Source: Microthrixaceae bacterium
GTDB taxonomy: Bacteria > Actinomycetota > Acidimicrobiia > Acidimicrobiales > Acidimicrobilacustridaceae
Length of the DNA: 6,801 nt
Direction of reading: 5' to 3'
Assembly: GCA_023264915.1 (NCBI GenBank)
Contig: JAHFUU010000137.1
Span: forward strand, 1-6,801
The notes beneath the pieces were generated by a model. The model made no database searches. It saw nothing but the letters and a program-made list of their open reading frames with translations, and had not been told where the DNA came from. Positions 1 through 5,902 of this stretch are shown piece after piece. How positions within the stretch are numbered: the stretch's first letter is position 1; the number at the start of each line of letters is the position of its first letter. The position numbers and the translations under genes were made by a program.

Positions 1-1037
1 CTGTCGGTCATGGCCACCCAGGGGATCGGTCCGATGTGCCCGCCGTGACCGCCGGTGTCGTCGCCGGCGGCGTCATGGGCTTGATGAGCTGCTGAGGCCC
101 GTCCCGCTTGCATCAGGAAGGAGTCATACTCCTGCGGGCTCAGGTCTACCAGAGCAGTGACGACAGCGGCAGCGTCGAGCTCGCTGTCAGACCCGATCCG
201 GGACAGGATCGGATCGAGCTTGGTCGAACCACGGCCCCCGAGTGGATCTGGCCTGGCCGTCGTGGTCGGTTCGGTCGCGGCTCCAGCCTGCCCAGCGATG
301 TGGCTGTGTGCGTGGCCGTCGCCTGCGGGTGATGCTGGGCTGGCACCTGTTAGGTCTGCGCGGTTGATCGTGTCTATGCCTGCGATGCCGGTCTCGATCC
401 AGTAGGACTTCGGGTTGAGCGCCTTGTCACAACGCTGGTTCTCGATAGCGGCCGAGCTGGACGCGGATTGAACGGCTTGGGATTGGCCGTGGGAGTGCTG
501 GGCCGTTTCGGGAGATACCGCAACCAAACCCGAGACGACGAGTGCGCCGACCGGGATGATCGACGCGAGGACGAGGCCTGCCGGAGGGAGGTCGGCAAGA
601 AGGCGCGGGCGCACGAGGCAGATGAACGCGCACAGGACCGCAAGCCCTTCCAGGGTCACTGTTGCCAGGTCGATCGTGCCGACAGCCTCGGCTTGACCCG
701 CATGGGCTCCAATCGGGAGTCCAGCAGTCCGGCTGTACCCCCACACTCCGATGAAGGCGAGGTTGACAGGGATCGCCGTTGCCAGCGCCGGCCTCGATGG
801 GCGGACCAGGATCGCTACCGCCAGCAGTATCTGGAACCATCCTGCGATCGCGAAGCCAGCCGCTTCAGCTGTAGAGCTGGAGGCGTGGACCGGAGCCATG
901 ACCAGGTGGATGACTCCAGCACTCGCGGAGAACGCTGCGAAGCAGGTGCCGAGGAGGGTGCTCAGGTCCATGCGACTGGCCCCATCCGGTGAGCCGGATC
1001 GTTCGGGCTTGATGCCAGGCTCGGTCAGTGCTGCCAT
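1..1037 (-). CDS. Five-TM membrane protein with His-rich outer region (3' end beyond window)
   Basis: An open frame of 345 codons runs from ATG at 1037 to the left edge with no stop, so the C-terminus is missing. The start is supported by a strong Shine-Dalgarno, GAGGGGGG at 1050-1043, five bases before ATG. Residues 1-24 are polar with K10, R13 and R22. Five hydrophobic stretches follow at about 25-47, 58-79, 84-100, 121-143 and 153-175. By the positive-inside rule, the remainder from about 176 would lie outside the membrane. That part is Ala/Ser/Pro-rich and histidine-rich (HSH 181-183, HAHSH 242-246, H318, H321, GGHGGH 329-334) and has a CDKALNP segment near 203. The family is not recognised with certainty; I recall actinobacterial membrane proteins with a similar ASAGVIH first helix and HGGH...PW..MTD ending, of unknown function. 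Metal binding is inferred only from histidine content. An alternative start, Met23 at 971, has a poorer ribosome site. Confidence 0.82.
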   Translation of the reverse strand, partial: MAALTEPGIKPERSGSPDGASRMDLSTLLGTCFAAFSASAGVIHLVMAPVHASSSTAEAAGFAIAGWFQILLAVAILVRPSRPALATAIPVNLAFIGVWGYSRTAGLPIGAHAGQAEAVGTIDLATVTLEGLAVLCAFICLVRPRLLADLPPAGLVLASIIPVGALVVSGLVAVSPETAQHSHGQSQAVQSASSSAAIENQRCDKALNPKSYWIETGIAGIDTINRADLTGASPASPAGDGHAHSHIAGQAGAATEPTTTARPDPLGGRGSTKLDPILSRIGSDSELDAAAVVTALVDLSPQEYDSFLMQAGRASAAHQAHDAAGDDTGGHGGHIGPIPWVAMTD

Positions 1038-1042
1038 GGTGA

Positions 1043-1050
1043 CCCCCCTC
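1043..1050 (-). promoter_or_regulatory. Shine-Dalgarno of the membrane protein gene
   Basis: On the minus strand GAGGGGGG is followed by TCACC and then ATG. This site decides the start of the left-edge gene at 1037 rather than the internal Met23. Confidence 0.7.
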
Positions 1051-1558
1051 GATGACCGATTCGGGTAGTTGAACCCTCCTCGTTTGAGCATCGGCCGTGA
1101 ATCAGGTCACTGCCGGTGCCGGGCTCTGAAACCTCCCATTGACATCTGGTATTCCCCGGGATCGAACACCGAGCGGGCTCCGCTCCCCACGAGTCATGTG
1201 ATCGGGATGGGATCGCCAGCCCCTCATCTCTTGGGGTGCCGAAGGGCGCTCGCAAGTGGTCCGTGCGAACCGGGCGGCGCTGCCGCGGGCAACGAAGGCC
1301 GGACGACTCCGCCACGCAGAGAGGTGCAGGGGTCGCCGTCCGCGGCATCTGGGTATCCCAGTGGGCCAAAAGCTCCAGTCCGGCAAGACACAACGATTCG
1401 ACTGGCCCATGGCGACGCAGCCCGTGGATCCATACGTTCAATGCGAACGAAACTGCTCTCGGACGCGAGGCGACCGAACCGGGGGGCAGCCAGCTCGCTG
1501 CATGCAACCCCTCTTTGCGGAAGGGCATTCCCACCTTGTGCCCTGGCCTCTAGAACCG

Positions 1559-1572
1559 GTGAGCCATCTCAC
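1559..1572. repeat. Inverted repeat GTGAG-N4-CTCAC before the zinc-ribbon gene
   Basis: The perfect 5-bp inverted repeat GTGAG-CCAT-CTCAC ends six bases before the GGAGG ribosome site of the gene at 1589. It could be a short operator half-site pair or a small RNA hairpin near the translation start. A chance occurrence is quite possible at this length. Confidence 0.35.
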
Positions 1573-1578
1573 ATCAAC

Positions 1579-1583
1579 GGAGG
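1579..1583 (+). promoter_or_regulatory. Shine-Dalgarno of the zinc-ribbon gene
   Basis: GGAGG within AACGGAGG is followed by five bases and GTG at 1589. It fixes the start at this GTG. The same frame stays open upstream to 1256, but that extension has no ribosome site and its translation looks non-coding. Confidence 0.75.
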
Positions 1584-1588
1584 TTGCG

Positions 1589-2077
1589 GTGCCGCTCTTT
1601 GGCCGGAAGAAGGACGTCGGGAAGACCCTTGCCGAGGTGCAGGCAGAAGAGCTTGCCCGAGAGGTGCACCTGGTCGACGAGATCCGACGGCACATGTCGC
1701 CTGGCGAGGAGCTCGTGCTGGGAGGCCCCTCGAGGTGCCCCCGATGCGGGACCCTCGGCTTCGTCGAGAGCGTCAACCACCAACGGGGCAACTGCTTCAA
1801 CTTCTGTCACGGCTGCCGCAACCGTTGGGTGGTCACCAAGAGAGCCATCGAGGAGTCGATGAAGTACCCCATCGACACCACCATCGACACCACCGCTGCA
1901 CGGCAGCGGGCATCGGCAACCTCGAACCCGTGGTCAGATGACGGCTTCGTCGAGCTCGGCGACGGCCTGGCCATAGAAGCGACGCCAGCCATCGAGAGCC
2001 AGCTTGCGGCCAAGCTCGATCCCTGGAAGGTGCGACCCCCAGCACGCACCGACAGCGGGACATCGTCCAGAAGCTGA
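1589..2077 (+). CDS. Small zinc-ribbon protein of unknown function
   Basis: A 162-residue protein begins at GTG 1589 with a good ribosome site and reads MPLFGRKK. Residues 12-38 are charged and probably helical (AEVQAEELAREVHLVDEIRR). A treble-clef or zinc-ribbon core follows: C50-P-R-C53, then 19 residues, then C73-H-G-C76, with an additional C69 and H64 nearby. RNRWVV directly after the last cysteine pair is typical of zinc-ribbon ends. The C-terminal 70 residues are polar, contain a duplicated IDTT (96-103) and end in a Ser/Thr/Arg tail, probably disordered. There is no signal peptide or membrane segment, so it is likely cytoplasmic. Third positions are GC-rich like the neighbouring genes. 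I do not recognise the family; a role in nucleic-acid or protein binding is only what zinc ribbons commonly do. It transcribes away from the membrane-protein gene and precedes the esterase by 141 bp. Confidence 0.75.
   Translation: MPLFGRKKDVGKTLAEVQAEELAREVHLVDEIRRHMSPGEELVLGGPSRCPRCGTLGFVESVNHQRGNCFNFCHGCRNRWVVTKRAIEESMKYPIDTTIDTTAARQRASATSNPWSDDGFVELGDGLAIEATPAIESQLAAKLDPWKVRPPARTDSGTSSRS
1870..1893 (+). repeat. 12-bp tandem duplication inside the zinc-ribbon gene
   Basis: CATCGACACCAC occurs twice back to back with no mismatch, giving the peptide IDTTIDTT at residues 96-103. The length is a multiple of three, so the frame is kept. It lies just after the zinc ribbon, at the start of the probable disordered tail. 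Confidence 0.7.
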
Positions 2078-2203
2078 CCTGAACCTGATGTGACGGCGCC
2101 TGTTGCACTGTCCTGAACCTGAACCGAAGCTGATCCCGCCTCGCTTCGAAGGGCTCGTCGAGCGCGCAGGCCGGTACGCTCCGCGGTTTGGCGACTGAAC
2201 CTG
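2078..2203 (+). repeat. Three copies of a CTGAACCTG motif in the intergenic gap
   Basis: CCTGAACCTGA occurs at 2078-2088 and 2112-2122, and the shorter CTGAACCTG at 2195-2203. All are in the same orientation between the zinc-ribbon stop and the esterase start. The last copy abuts the proposed -10 box. They could be binding sites for a regulator or chance repeats. Confidence 0.4.
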
Positions 2204-2205
2204 GC

Positions 2206-2221
2206 TAGCCTGACAATCGTG
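2206..2221 (+). promoter_or_regulatory. Candidate -10 box and leaderless start of the esterase gene
   Basis: TAGCCT at 2206-2211 fits the TANNNT actinobacterial -10 consensus and ends seven bases before the GTG at 2219, so transcription would begin at or next to the start codon. There is no Shine-Dalgarno upstream of this GTG, as expected for a leaderless message. No good -35 hexamer is visible. The assignment is inference. Confidence 0.4.
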
Positions 2222-3469
2222 TCGGGACCTTTGACACTTCTGAGCTGCGGCGGCGGCCACGTCGACGGCTATGTGCATCCTGATTTCAGCGCGGTCGCCG
2301 GCGCGTTCCGCCAGCAGATGAGGCGCACCAGTGGTGGGGCCGCCGTGGCGGTCTACCAGCACGGCGAGCTGGTGGTGGACCTGTGGGGCGGCACGCGCAA
2401 CGATGAGGGCGATCCGTGGCAGCGCGACACGATGGCCATGTGCTTCTCGACGACCAAGGGCCTGACCTCGACAGCGCTGCACCTGCTAGCTGACCGTGGA
2501 CTGGTTGACTACCGGGCGCCTGTGGCCTCCTACTGGCCCGAGTTCGCCGTTGCCGGCAAGGACAAGGTCACCGTTGCGCACCTGCTGACCCACTCCGCGG
2601 GCATGCACAGGATCCGGTCGGTCATCGACAACGCCGACCGGATGCTGGATTGGGACTACATGGTCGACAGCCTTGCCAAGTCAGAGCCCGCCTACAGAGC
2701 CGGCACCAACACCGGCTACCACGCGCTCACGTACGGATGGCTCGTGGGCGAGATCGTGCGCAGGGTCTCGGGCAAGCCTCTGGACCGGTTCGTCCAGGAT
2801 GAGATAGCGAGACCGCTCGACGCTGACGGCTTGTTCTTGGGGTGTCCCCCAGAGCACCGCCATCGCGTGGCACCGCTGCGCCCGATGGGTCGGGTCATGG
2901 TGGGGCCGCGCCCGCTTCGGGTGATGCAGCGCCAGATCGGCGAGCAAGTCGGGCGCGCTTTGTCGATCGTGCACTCACCGCTCAATCCCCGCCGGATGAT
3001 CAATGCTCTGGTGCCGCGTGGCATCGAGGACGTGCTGTTCACCGGTGACGCGATGGACGCGCCGATCCCCGCAGCCAACGGCTTCTTCACCGCTCGCTCT
3101 CTGGCCAAGATGTACGCAATGATCGCAGGGCAGGGGGTCGTGGACGGCGCGCGCCTTCTGTCTCCTGACACCGTCGAGCAGATGGGCCGCATCCGTGTGT
3201 GGCGGCGGGACCTCGTGCTGGTGATACCGATGCGTTGGCGCCTCGGGTATCACCTGGTGGCAACCACCAGGGGCCTGGTGCCCGATGCGTTCGGCCATTT
3301 CGGGTTCGGTGGGTCCGGCGGATGGGCCGACCCCACCCGTGACATCTCGGTGGCGATGGTGTGCAACCGGGGAGCCGGGAGTCCTGTCGGGGACCTGAGG
3401 CTTCTCCAGCTCGGTACGGCCGTGATGTCTGCCGCCTCGGGCCGCACGCGCGACCGCGTGGCCGCCTGA
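2219..3469 (+). CDS. Serine hydrolase, beta-lactamase fold (family VIII esterase type)
   Basis: A 416-residue protein of the class C beta-lactamase / penicillin-binding-protein fold (Beta-lactamase, PF00144), the group that includes EstB-type esterases and mycobacterial LipD/LipL/LipE-like enzymes. The nucleophile motif S77-T-T-K80 is followed by GLTSTALHLLADRG and the typical VAHLLTHSAGMH (119-130). The second catalytic element is Y167 in GYHALTYGW. The C-terminal GHFGFGGSGGWADP (359-372) replaces the KTG box, as usual in esterases rather than true beta-lactamases. Reaction: probably hydrolysis of carboxylic esters by an acyl-serine route; substrate unknown. Length is normal for the family. 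No convincing signal peptide is seen: LLSC near residue 10 resembles a lipobox but lacks a charged n-region. GTG 2219 is chosen because of the leaderless promoter geometry; GTG 2273 (VHPDF) is the alternative. It converges with the arylsulfatase. Confidence 0.93.
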   Translation: MSGPLTLLSCGGGHVDGYVHPDFSAVAGAFRQQMRRTSGGAAVAVYQHGELVVDLWGGTRNDEGDPWQRDTMAMCFSTTKGLTSTALHLLADRGLVDYRAPVASYWPEFAVAGKDKVTVAHLLTHSAGMHRIRSVIDNADRMLDWDYMVDSLAKSEPAYRAGTNTGYHALTYGWLVGEIVRRVSGKPLDRFVQDEIARPLDADGLFLGCPPEHRHRVAPLRPMGRVMVGPRPLRVMQRQIGEQVGRALSIVHSPLNPRRMINALVPRGIEDVLFTGDAMDAPIPAANGFFTARSLAKMYAMIAGQGVVDGARLLSPDTVEQMGRIRVWRRDLVLVIPMRWRLGYHLVATTRGLVPDAFGHFGFGGSGGWADPTRDISVAMVCNRGAGSPVGDLRLLQLGTAVMSAASGRTRDRVAA

Positions 3470-3483
3470 GGCACGCCGCCTCA
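3467..3483. terminator. Short hairpin spanning both convergent stop codons
   Basis: TGAGGC-ACGCC-GCCTCA forms a perfect 6-bp stem with a five-base loop. Its left arm begins with the esterase stop TGA and its right arm ends with the arylsulfatase stop (TCA read on plus). No T-tract follows on either strand, so it is at best a weak bidirectional terminator. Overlap with the 3' end of both genes leaves only 11 bp between them. Confidence 0.35.
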
Positions 3484-5829
3484 CTCGTGGCGGAGCTCGA
3501 CTGCCAGCTCGGTGCCGGGATCGGGAGGGAGCCAGGTGAGGCTGTCGATGACGACCTCTTCGATGGTGCCCGTGAACGGGAACGGCGGCTCGTAGTCCTC
3601 TGAGACCGGGAACCCGCTGTCACGGCCGATGAGGAGTCCGGCACCACCTATCTGCCAGCGGAAGGGCAGGTCGCGAGGCACGCGTACGATCTCACTCGCC
3701 CGCGCTCCGTCGACGCCGATCGCCATCGGTCCTCCTCCGGTGCCTTCCCTCCGGTACTCGGCGACGATGAGGTGGGGCCCCGGCTCCAGGCGTTCGCTTG
3801 AAGAGGCCGAGACCGGGTCACCGAAGAGGTTGATCGTGAGCACGGGCCGGCCTTCGCTCACGTAGAGCGCGAATCCGTTGCTCCAGTCCCCGAGCGCCGC
3901 CAGCACCCCTTCAACTGGTTCGGGCTCGGCTCCGGGCTCCGAAGCCGCTCCGGGATCAGAACCCGCTCCGGGCACATCTGGAACCGTGACCTTGGCACGG
4001 ATGCGGAATCCACCCCCGAGCGCCGGCAGGACGTCTTCTTGGATGAATCCCCCTCCTGGCACGAACCTCCCCGAGACGCGCAGATCGTGCGGGGACGGCT
4101 CGAGGGCGCTGATGCGCAAGATCAAAGAGTCATCGAGGGGCAAGACGTTGTTGCGACCGGCCTCTGCCCACCACATCTCGACGAGTTGCCGGCAGAGCTC
4201 AGGCTTGGCGTCGGAGAGGTCGTTGGCTTCGCTGAAGTCGGTGCGCAGGTCATAGAGGCACCAGTGGTCGGTGTCGAAGTTGCGGCTGCCCTCCATGAGC
4301 TCGCGTTCGGCGGACATCTGGTTGCCTACGTGGTTGGTGACCGCCTTGTACCCGCGGTGGTAGATCGCGCGGCTGCCGAGCATCTCGAAGTACTGCGTCT
4401 CACGAGGTGACCGAGCTGCCGGGTCGTGCATGGTCGGAACCAAGCTGGCACCGTCGACCGGCTGCTGGGGAACGCCGTCCACGATCGAGAGTGCCTCGAT
4501 GCCTGTGGCGTCCAGGATCGTGGAGAACACGTCCACCGCGTGGCAGAACTGGGGCCGTACCTCGCCGGCGTCCTCGGGCGTGATGCAGCGCGGGTAGCGC
4601 ACGATCAAAGGGGTGCGGACTCCGCCCAGCCACGTGTAGCGCTTCCAGAGCTTGAAAGGCGTGTTGCCTGCCCAGGCCCACGGCCAGGCGTAGTGGTTGT
4701 ACGCGCGGTGCCCACCCAGCTCGTCAAGGCGCGCCAGCAGGTCCTCTATGTCATCGGCGATGTCATGGGTGAACCGGTGCTCGTTGAAGGAGCCCCTGGG
4801 GCCACCCTCAGCCGACGTGCCGTTGTCAGAGAGGAGCAGCACGAGGGTGTCGTCGAGGCTGCCGATGCTCTCCAAGAAGGCGAGAACCCGGCCGATCTGG
4901 GCGTCGGCGTGGCTCAAGAAGCCGGCGAAGACCTCCATCATCCGCGCGTACACGAGGCGCGCGTCGGGGGTTGCGGCATCCCACGCCTCGACCCAGCTCG
5001 GGCGTTCGGTCAGCGCGGTCCCCTCGGGGACGACACCTGAGGCGAGCTGGCGCGCGAACAGCTCCTGGCGCCACCGGTCCCAGCCCAGGTCGAACCGTCC
5101 CCGGTACCGGTCGATCCACTCGCGGGGCGCCTGATGCGGAGCGTGCATGGCCCCGGTTGCGAAGTAGCAGAAGAACGGCTTGTTGGGTGTGGCCTGCTTC
5201 TGGTCCTGGATCATCCGGATCGCGGCGTCAGCCAGATCCTCGGTCAAGTGATAGCCCTGGTCCGGGGTGCGCGGAGGGTCGATGAACTGGTTGTCGCGGA
5301 CCAGCGCGGGTGTCCACTGGTTGGTGTCACCCGCGAGGAAGCCGTAGTGGCGCTCGAATCCCAGCCCGAGGGGCCAGAGCTCGAATGGCCCTGACGCGGA
5401 CTGCTCCCATCGGGGGGTGAGATGCCACTTGCCGACTGCCATCGTCGAGTAGCCGGCATCCCGCAGGATCCGGGGAAGAGCTGCGGCCGAGCGTGGGATC
5501 CGGCCCGTGTAGCCGGGGAAGCCCATCGGGATGTCGGTCAGGAAGCCCATCCCGACCGAATGATGGTTGCGTCCGGTCAACAGGCATGCCCGGGTGGGCG
5601 AGCAAAGGGCAGTGACATGGAAGCTGCGGTATCTCAGCCCGTCTGCGGCCAGTCGGTCGACGTTGGGCGTGTCGATGTCGGACCCGAAGCACCCCAGCTG
5701 CCCGTATCCGAGGTCGTCGAGGACGATGAGCAAGACGTTGGGTGCCCCAGGTGGCGGTTTGGGCGACGAGGTGAAGGCGGGCGTCGAGTCCGCGATCGTT
5801 CTTCCCAGGATCGCCGATCCGTCTGTCAT
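3481..5829 (-). CDS. Type I arylsulfatase, large cytoplasmic form
   Basis: A 782-residue sulfatase (PF00884) that hydrolyses sulfate esters. The formylglycine site is C76-S-P-T-R80 (CxPxR), requiring a formylglycine-generating enzyme not encoded here. Active-site residues align with Pseudomonas arylsulfatase: D38/D39 (LDD), R80, K134 and H136 (GKWH), H229 (AMHAPH), D335/N336 (SDNG) and K393 (NTPFKLW), so it looks fully active. The catalytic domain covers about 29-565. A beta-rich domain, likely a LamG/jelly-roll type, covers about 575-782 (FRIRAKVTV, GDWSNGFALYV, FTGTIEEVVID). Length matches the roughly 790-residue mycobacterial AtsA/AtsD class. There is no signal peptide, so it acts in the cytoplasm. 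The start has a clear ribosome site (GAGGTGGGGGA, five bases before ATG). Odd feature: an Ala/Gly/Glu/Pro insertion at about 620-640 made by an 18-bp tandem repeat. Substrate unknown. It lies 69 bp downstream of the methyltransferase, probably co-transcribed. Confidence 0.96.
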   Translation of the reverse strand: MTDGSAILGRTIADSTPAFTSSPKPPPGAPNVLLIVLDDLGYGQLGCFGSDIDTPNVDRLAADGLRYRSFHVTALCSPTRACLLTGRNHHSVGMGFLTDIPMGFPGYTGRIPRSAAALPRILRDAGYSTMAVGKWHLTPRWEQSASGPFELWPLGLGFERHYGFLAGDTNQWTPALVRDNQFIDPPRTPDQGYHLTEDLADAAIRMIQDQKQATPNKPFFCYFATGAMHAPHQAPREWIDRYRGRFDLGWDRWRQELFARQLASGVVPEGTALTERPSWVEAWDAATPDARLVYARMMEVFAGFLSHADAQIGRVLAFLESIGSLDDTLVLLLSDNGTSAEGGPRGSFNEHRFTHDIADDIEDLLARLDELGGHRAYNHYAWPWAWAGNTPFKLWKRYTWLGGVRTPLIVRYPRCITPEDAGEVRPQFCHAVDVFSTILDATGIEALSIVDGVPQQPVDGASLVPTMHDPAARSPRETQYFEMLGSRAIYHRGYKAVTNHVGNQMSAERELMEGSRNFDTDHWCLYDLRTDFSEANDLSDAKPELCRQLVEMWWAEAGRNNVLPLDDSLILRISALEPSPHDLRVSGRFVPGGGFIQEDVLPALGGGFRIRAKVTVPDVPGAGSDPGAASEPGAEPEPVEGVLAALGDWSNGFALYVSEGRPVLTINLFGDPVSASSSERLEPGPHLIVAEYRREGTGGGPMAIGVDGARASEIVRVPRDLPFRWQIGGAGLLIGRDSGFPVSEDYEPPFPFTGTIEEVVIDSLTWLPPDPGTELAVELRHE
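3929..3982. repeat. 18-bp tandem repeat inside the arylsulfatase gene
   Basis: GCTCCGGG recurs with an exact 18-bp period at 3929, 3947 and 3965. The two full units at 3929-3946 and 3947-3964 share 15 of 18 bases; the third is degenerate after the shared octamer. Read on the minus strand it encodes GAGSDPGAASEPGAEP-type low-complexity residues between two beta strands of the C-terminal domain. The period is a multiple of three, so the frame is preserved. Confidence 0.7.
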
Positions 5830-5834
5830 GGTGT

Positions 5835-5845
5835 TCCCCCACCTC
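5835..5845 (-). promoter_or_regulatory. Shine-Dalgarno of the arylsulfatase gene
   Basis: The minus strand reads GAGGTGGGGGA followed by ACACC and ATG at 5829. This strong purine-rich site supports the chosen start and shows the gene can be translated independently of the methyltransferase upstream. Confidence 0.7.
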
Positions 5846-5878
5846 TGGTTGCGGTTCTGGCCACAGGATCAACAACCT

Positions 5879-5902
5879 CGCACTGTCCCGTTCTGGCGTC
5901 AA
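5879..5902 (-). promoter_or_regulatory. Weak candidate promoter for the arylsulfatase
   Basis: On the minus strand TTGACG (5902-5897), five of six matches to the -35 consensus, overlaps the methyltransferase stop codon. Seventeen bases later comes GAGGTT, a poor -10 that keeps only the A2 and T6 positions. The 69 bp gap could instead be crossed by read-through from the methyltransferase. Confidence 0.2.

Larger units (their letters stand above)
1038..1588. other. Long divergent intergenic region, no convincing gene
   Basis: This 551 bp gap separates the divergently transcribed membrane-protein and zinc-ribbon genes, so it should carry both promoters. Open frames here translate to Arg/Pro/Ser/Cys-rich sequence without domains or ribosome sites and look like GC-rich noise. 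Visible structure includes perfect hairpins GAGCGG-GCT-CCGCTC (1171-1185), GCGGC-GCT-GCCGC (1274-1286) and CTGGG-TAT-CCCAG (1349-1361), plus a GTGGGCCA/TGGCCCAT pairing (one G-U) around a loop of about 40 bases near 1361-1411. A perfect TTGACA lies at 1139-1144, but no good -10 sits 16-19 bases downstream. I compared it by eye with tRNA, tmRNA, RNase P, SRP RNA and common riboswitch cores and found no match. A structured leader or small RNA remains possible. Confidence 0.6.

Noticed and set aside
468..992. 174-codon plus-strand open frame
   Set aside because: It is antisense to the membrane-protein gene, with a low-complexity Arg/Asp/Glu-rich product typical of a shadow frame.
1139..1167. Promoter from the perfect TTGACA at 1139
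   Set aside because: No hexamer at 16-19 bases spacing has the A2 and T6 of a -10 box, and the nearest plus-strand gene begins about 420 bases away.
1150..1185. tRNA-like T-arm (GTTCGATCCC on the minus strand)
   Set aside because: The flanking bases do not form the five-pair T stem, and no acceptor or anticodon arm could be assembled around it.
1025..1534. 169-codon minus-strand open frame in the long gap
   Set aside because: It overlaps the start of the left-edge gene in another frame, has no ribosome site, and its composition looks like random high-GC translation.
1256..1588. N-terminal extension of the zinc-ribbon reading frame
   Set aside because: The frame is open to 1256, but the translation is Arg/Pro/Cys-rich without domains, whereas GTG 1589 has GGAGG at ideal spacing.
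2219..2257. Lipoprotein signal peptide at the start of the esterase (LLSC)
   Set aside because: The n-region has no positive charge and the hydrophobic stretch is far too short for export.
4039..5040. Plus-strand open frames of 123 and 204 codons opposite the arylsulfatase
   Set aside because: They are antisense to conserved sulfatase domain sequence; their valine- and alanine-rich look follows from the GC-rich codons on the other strand.
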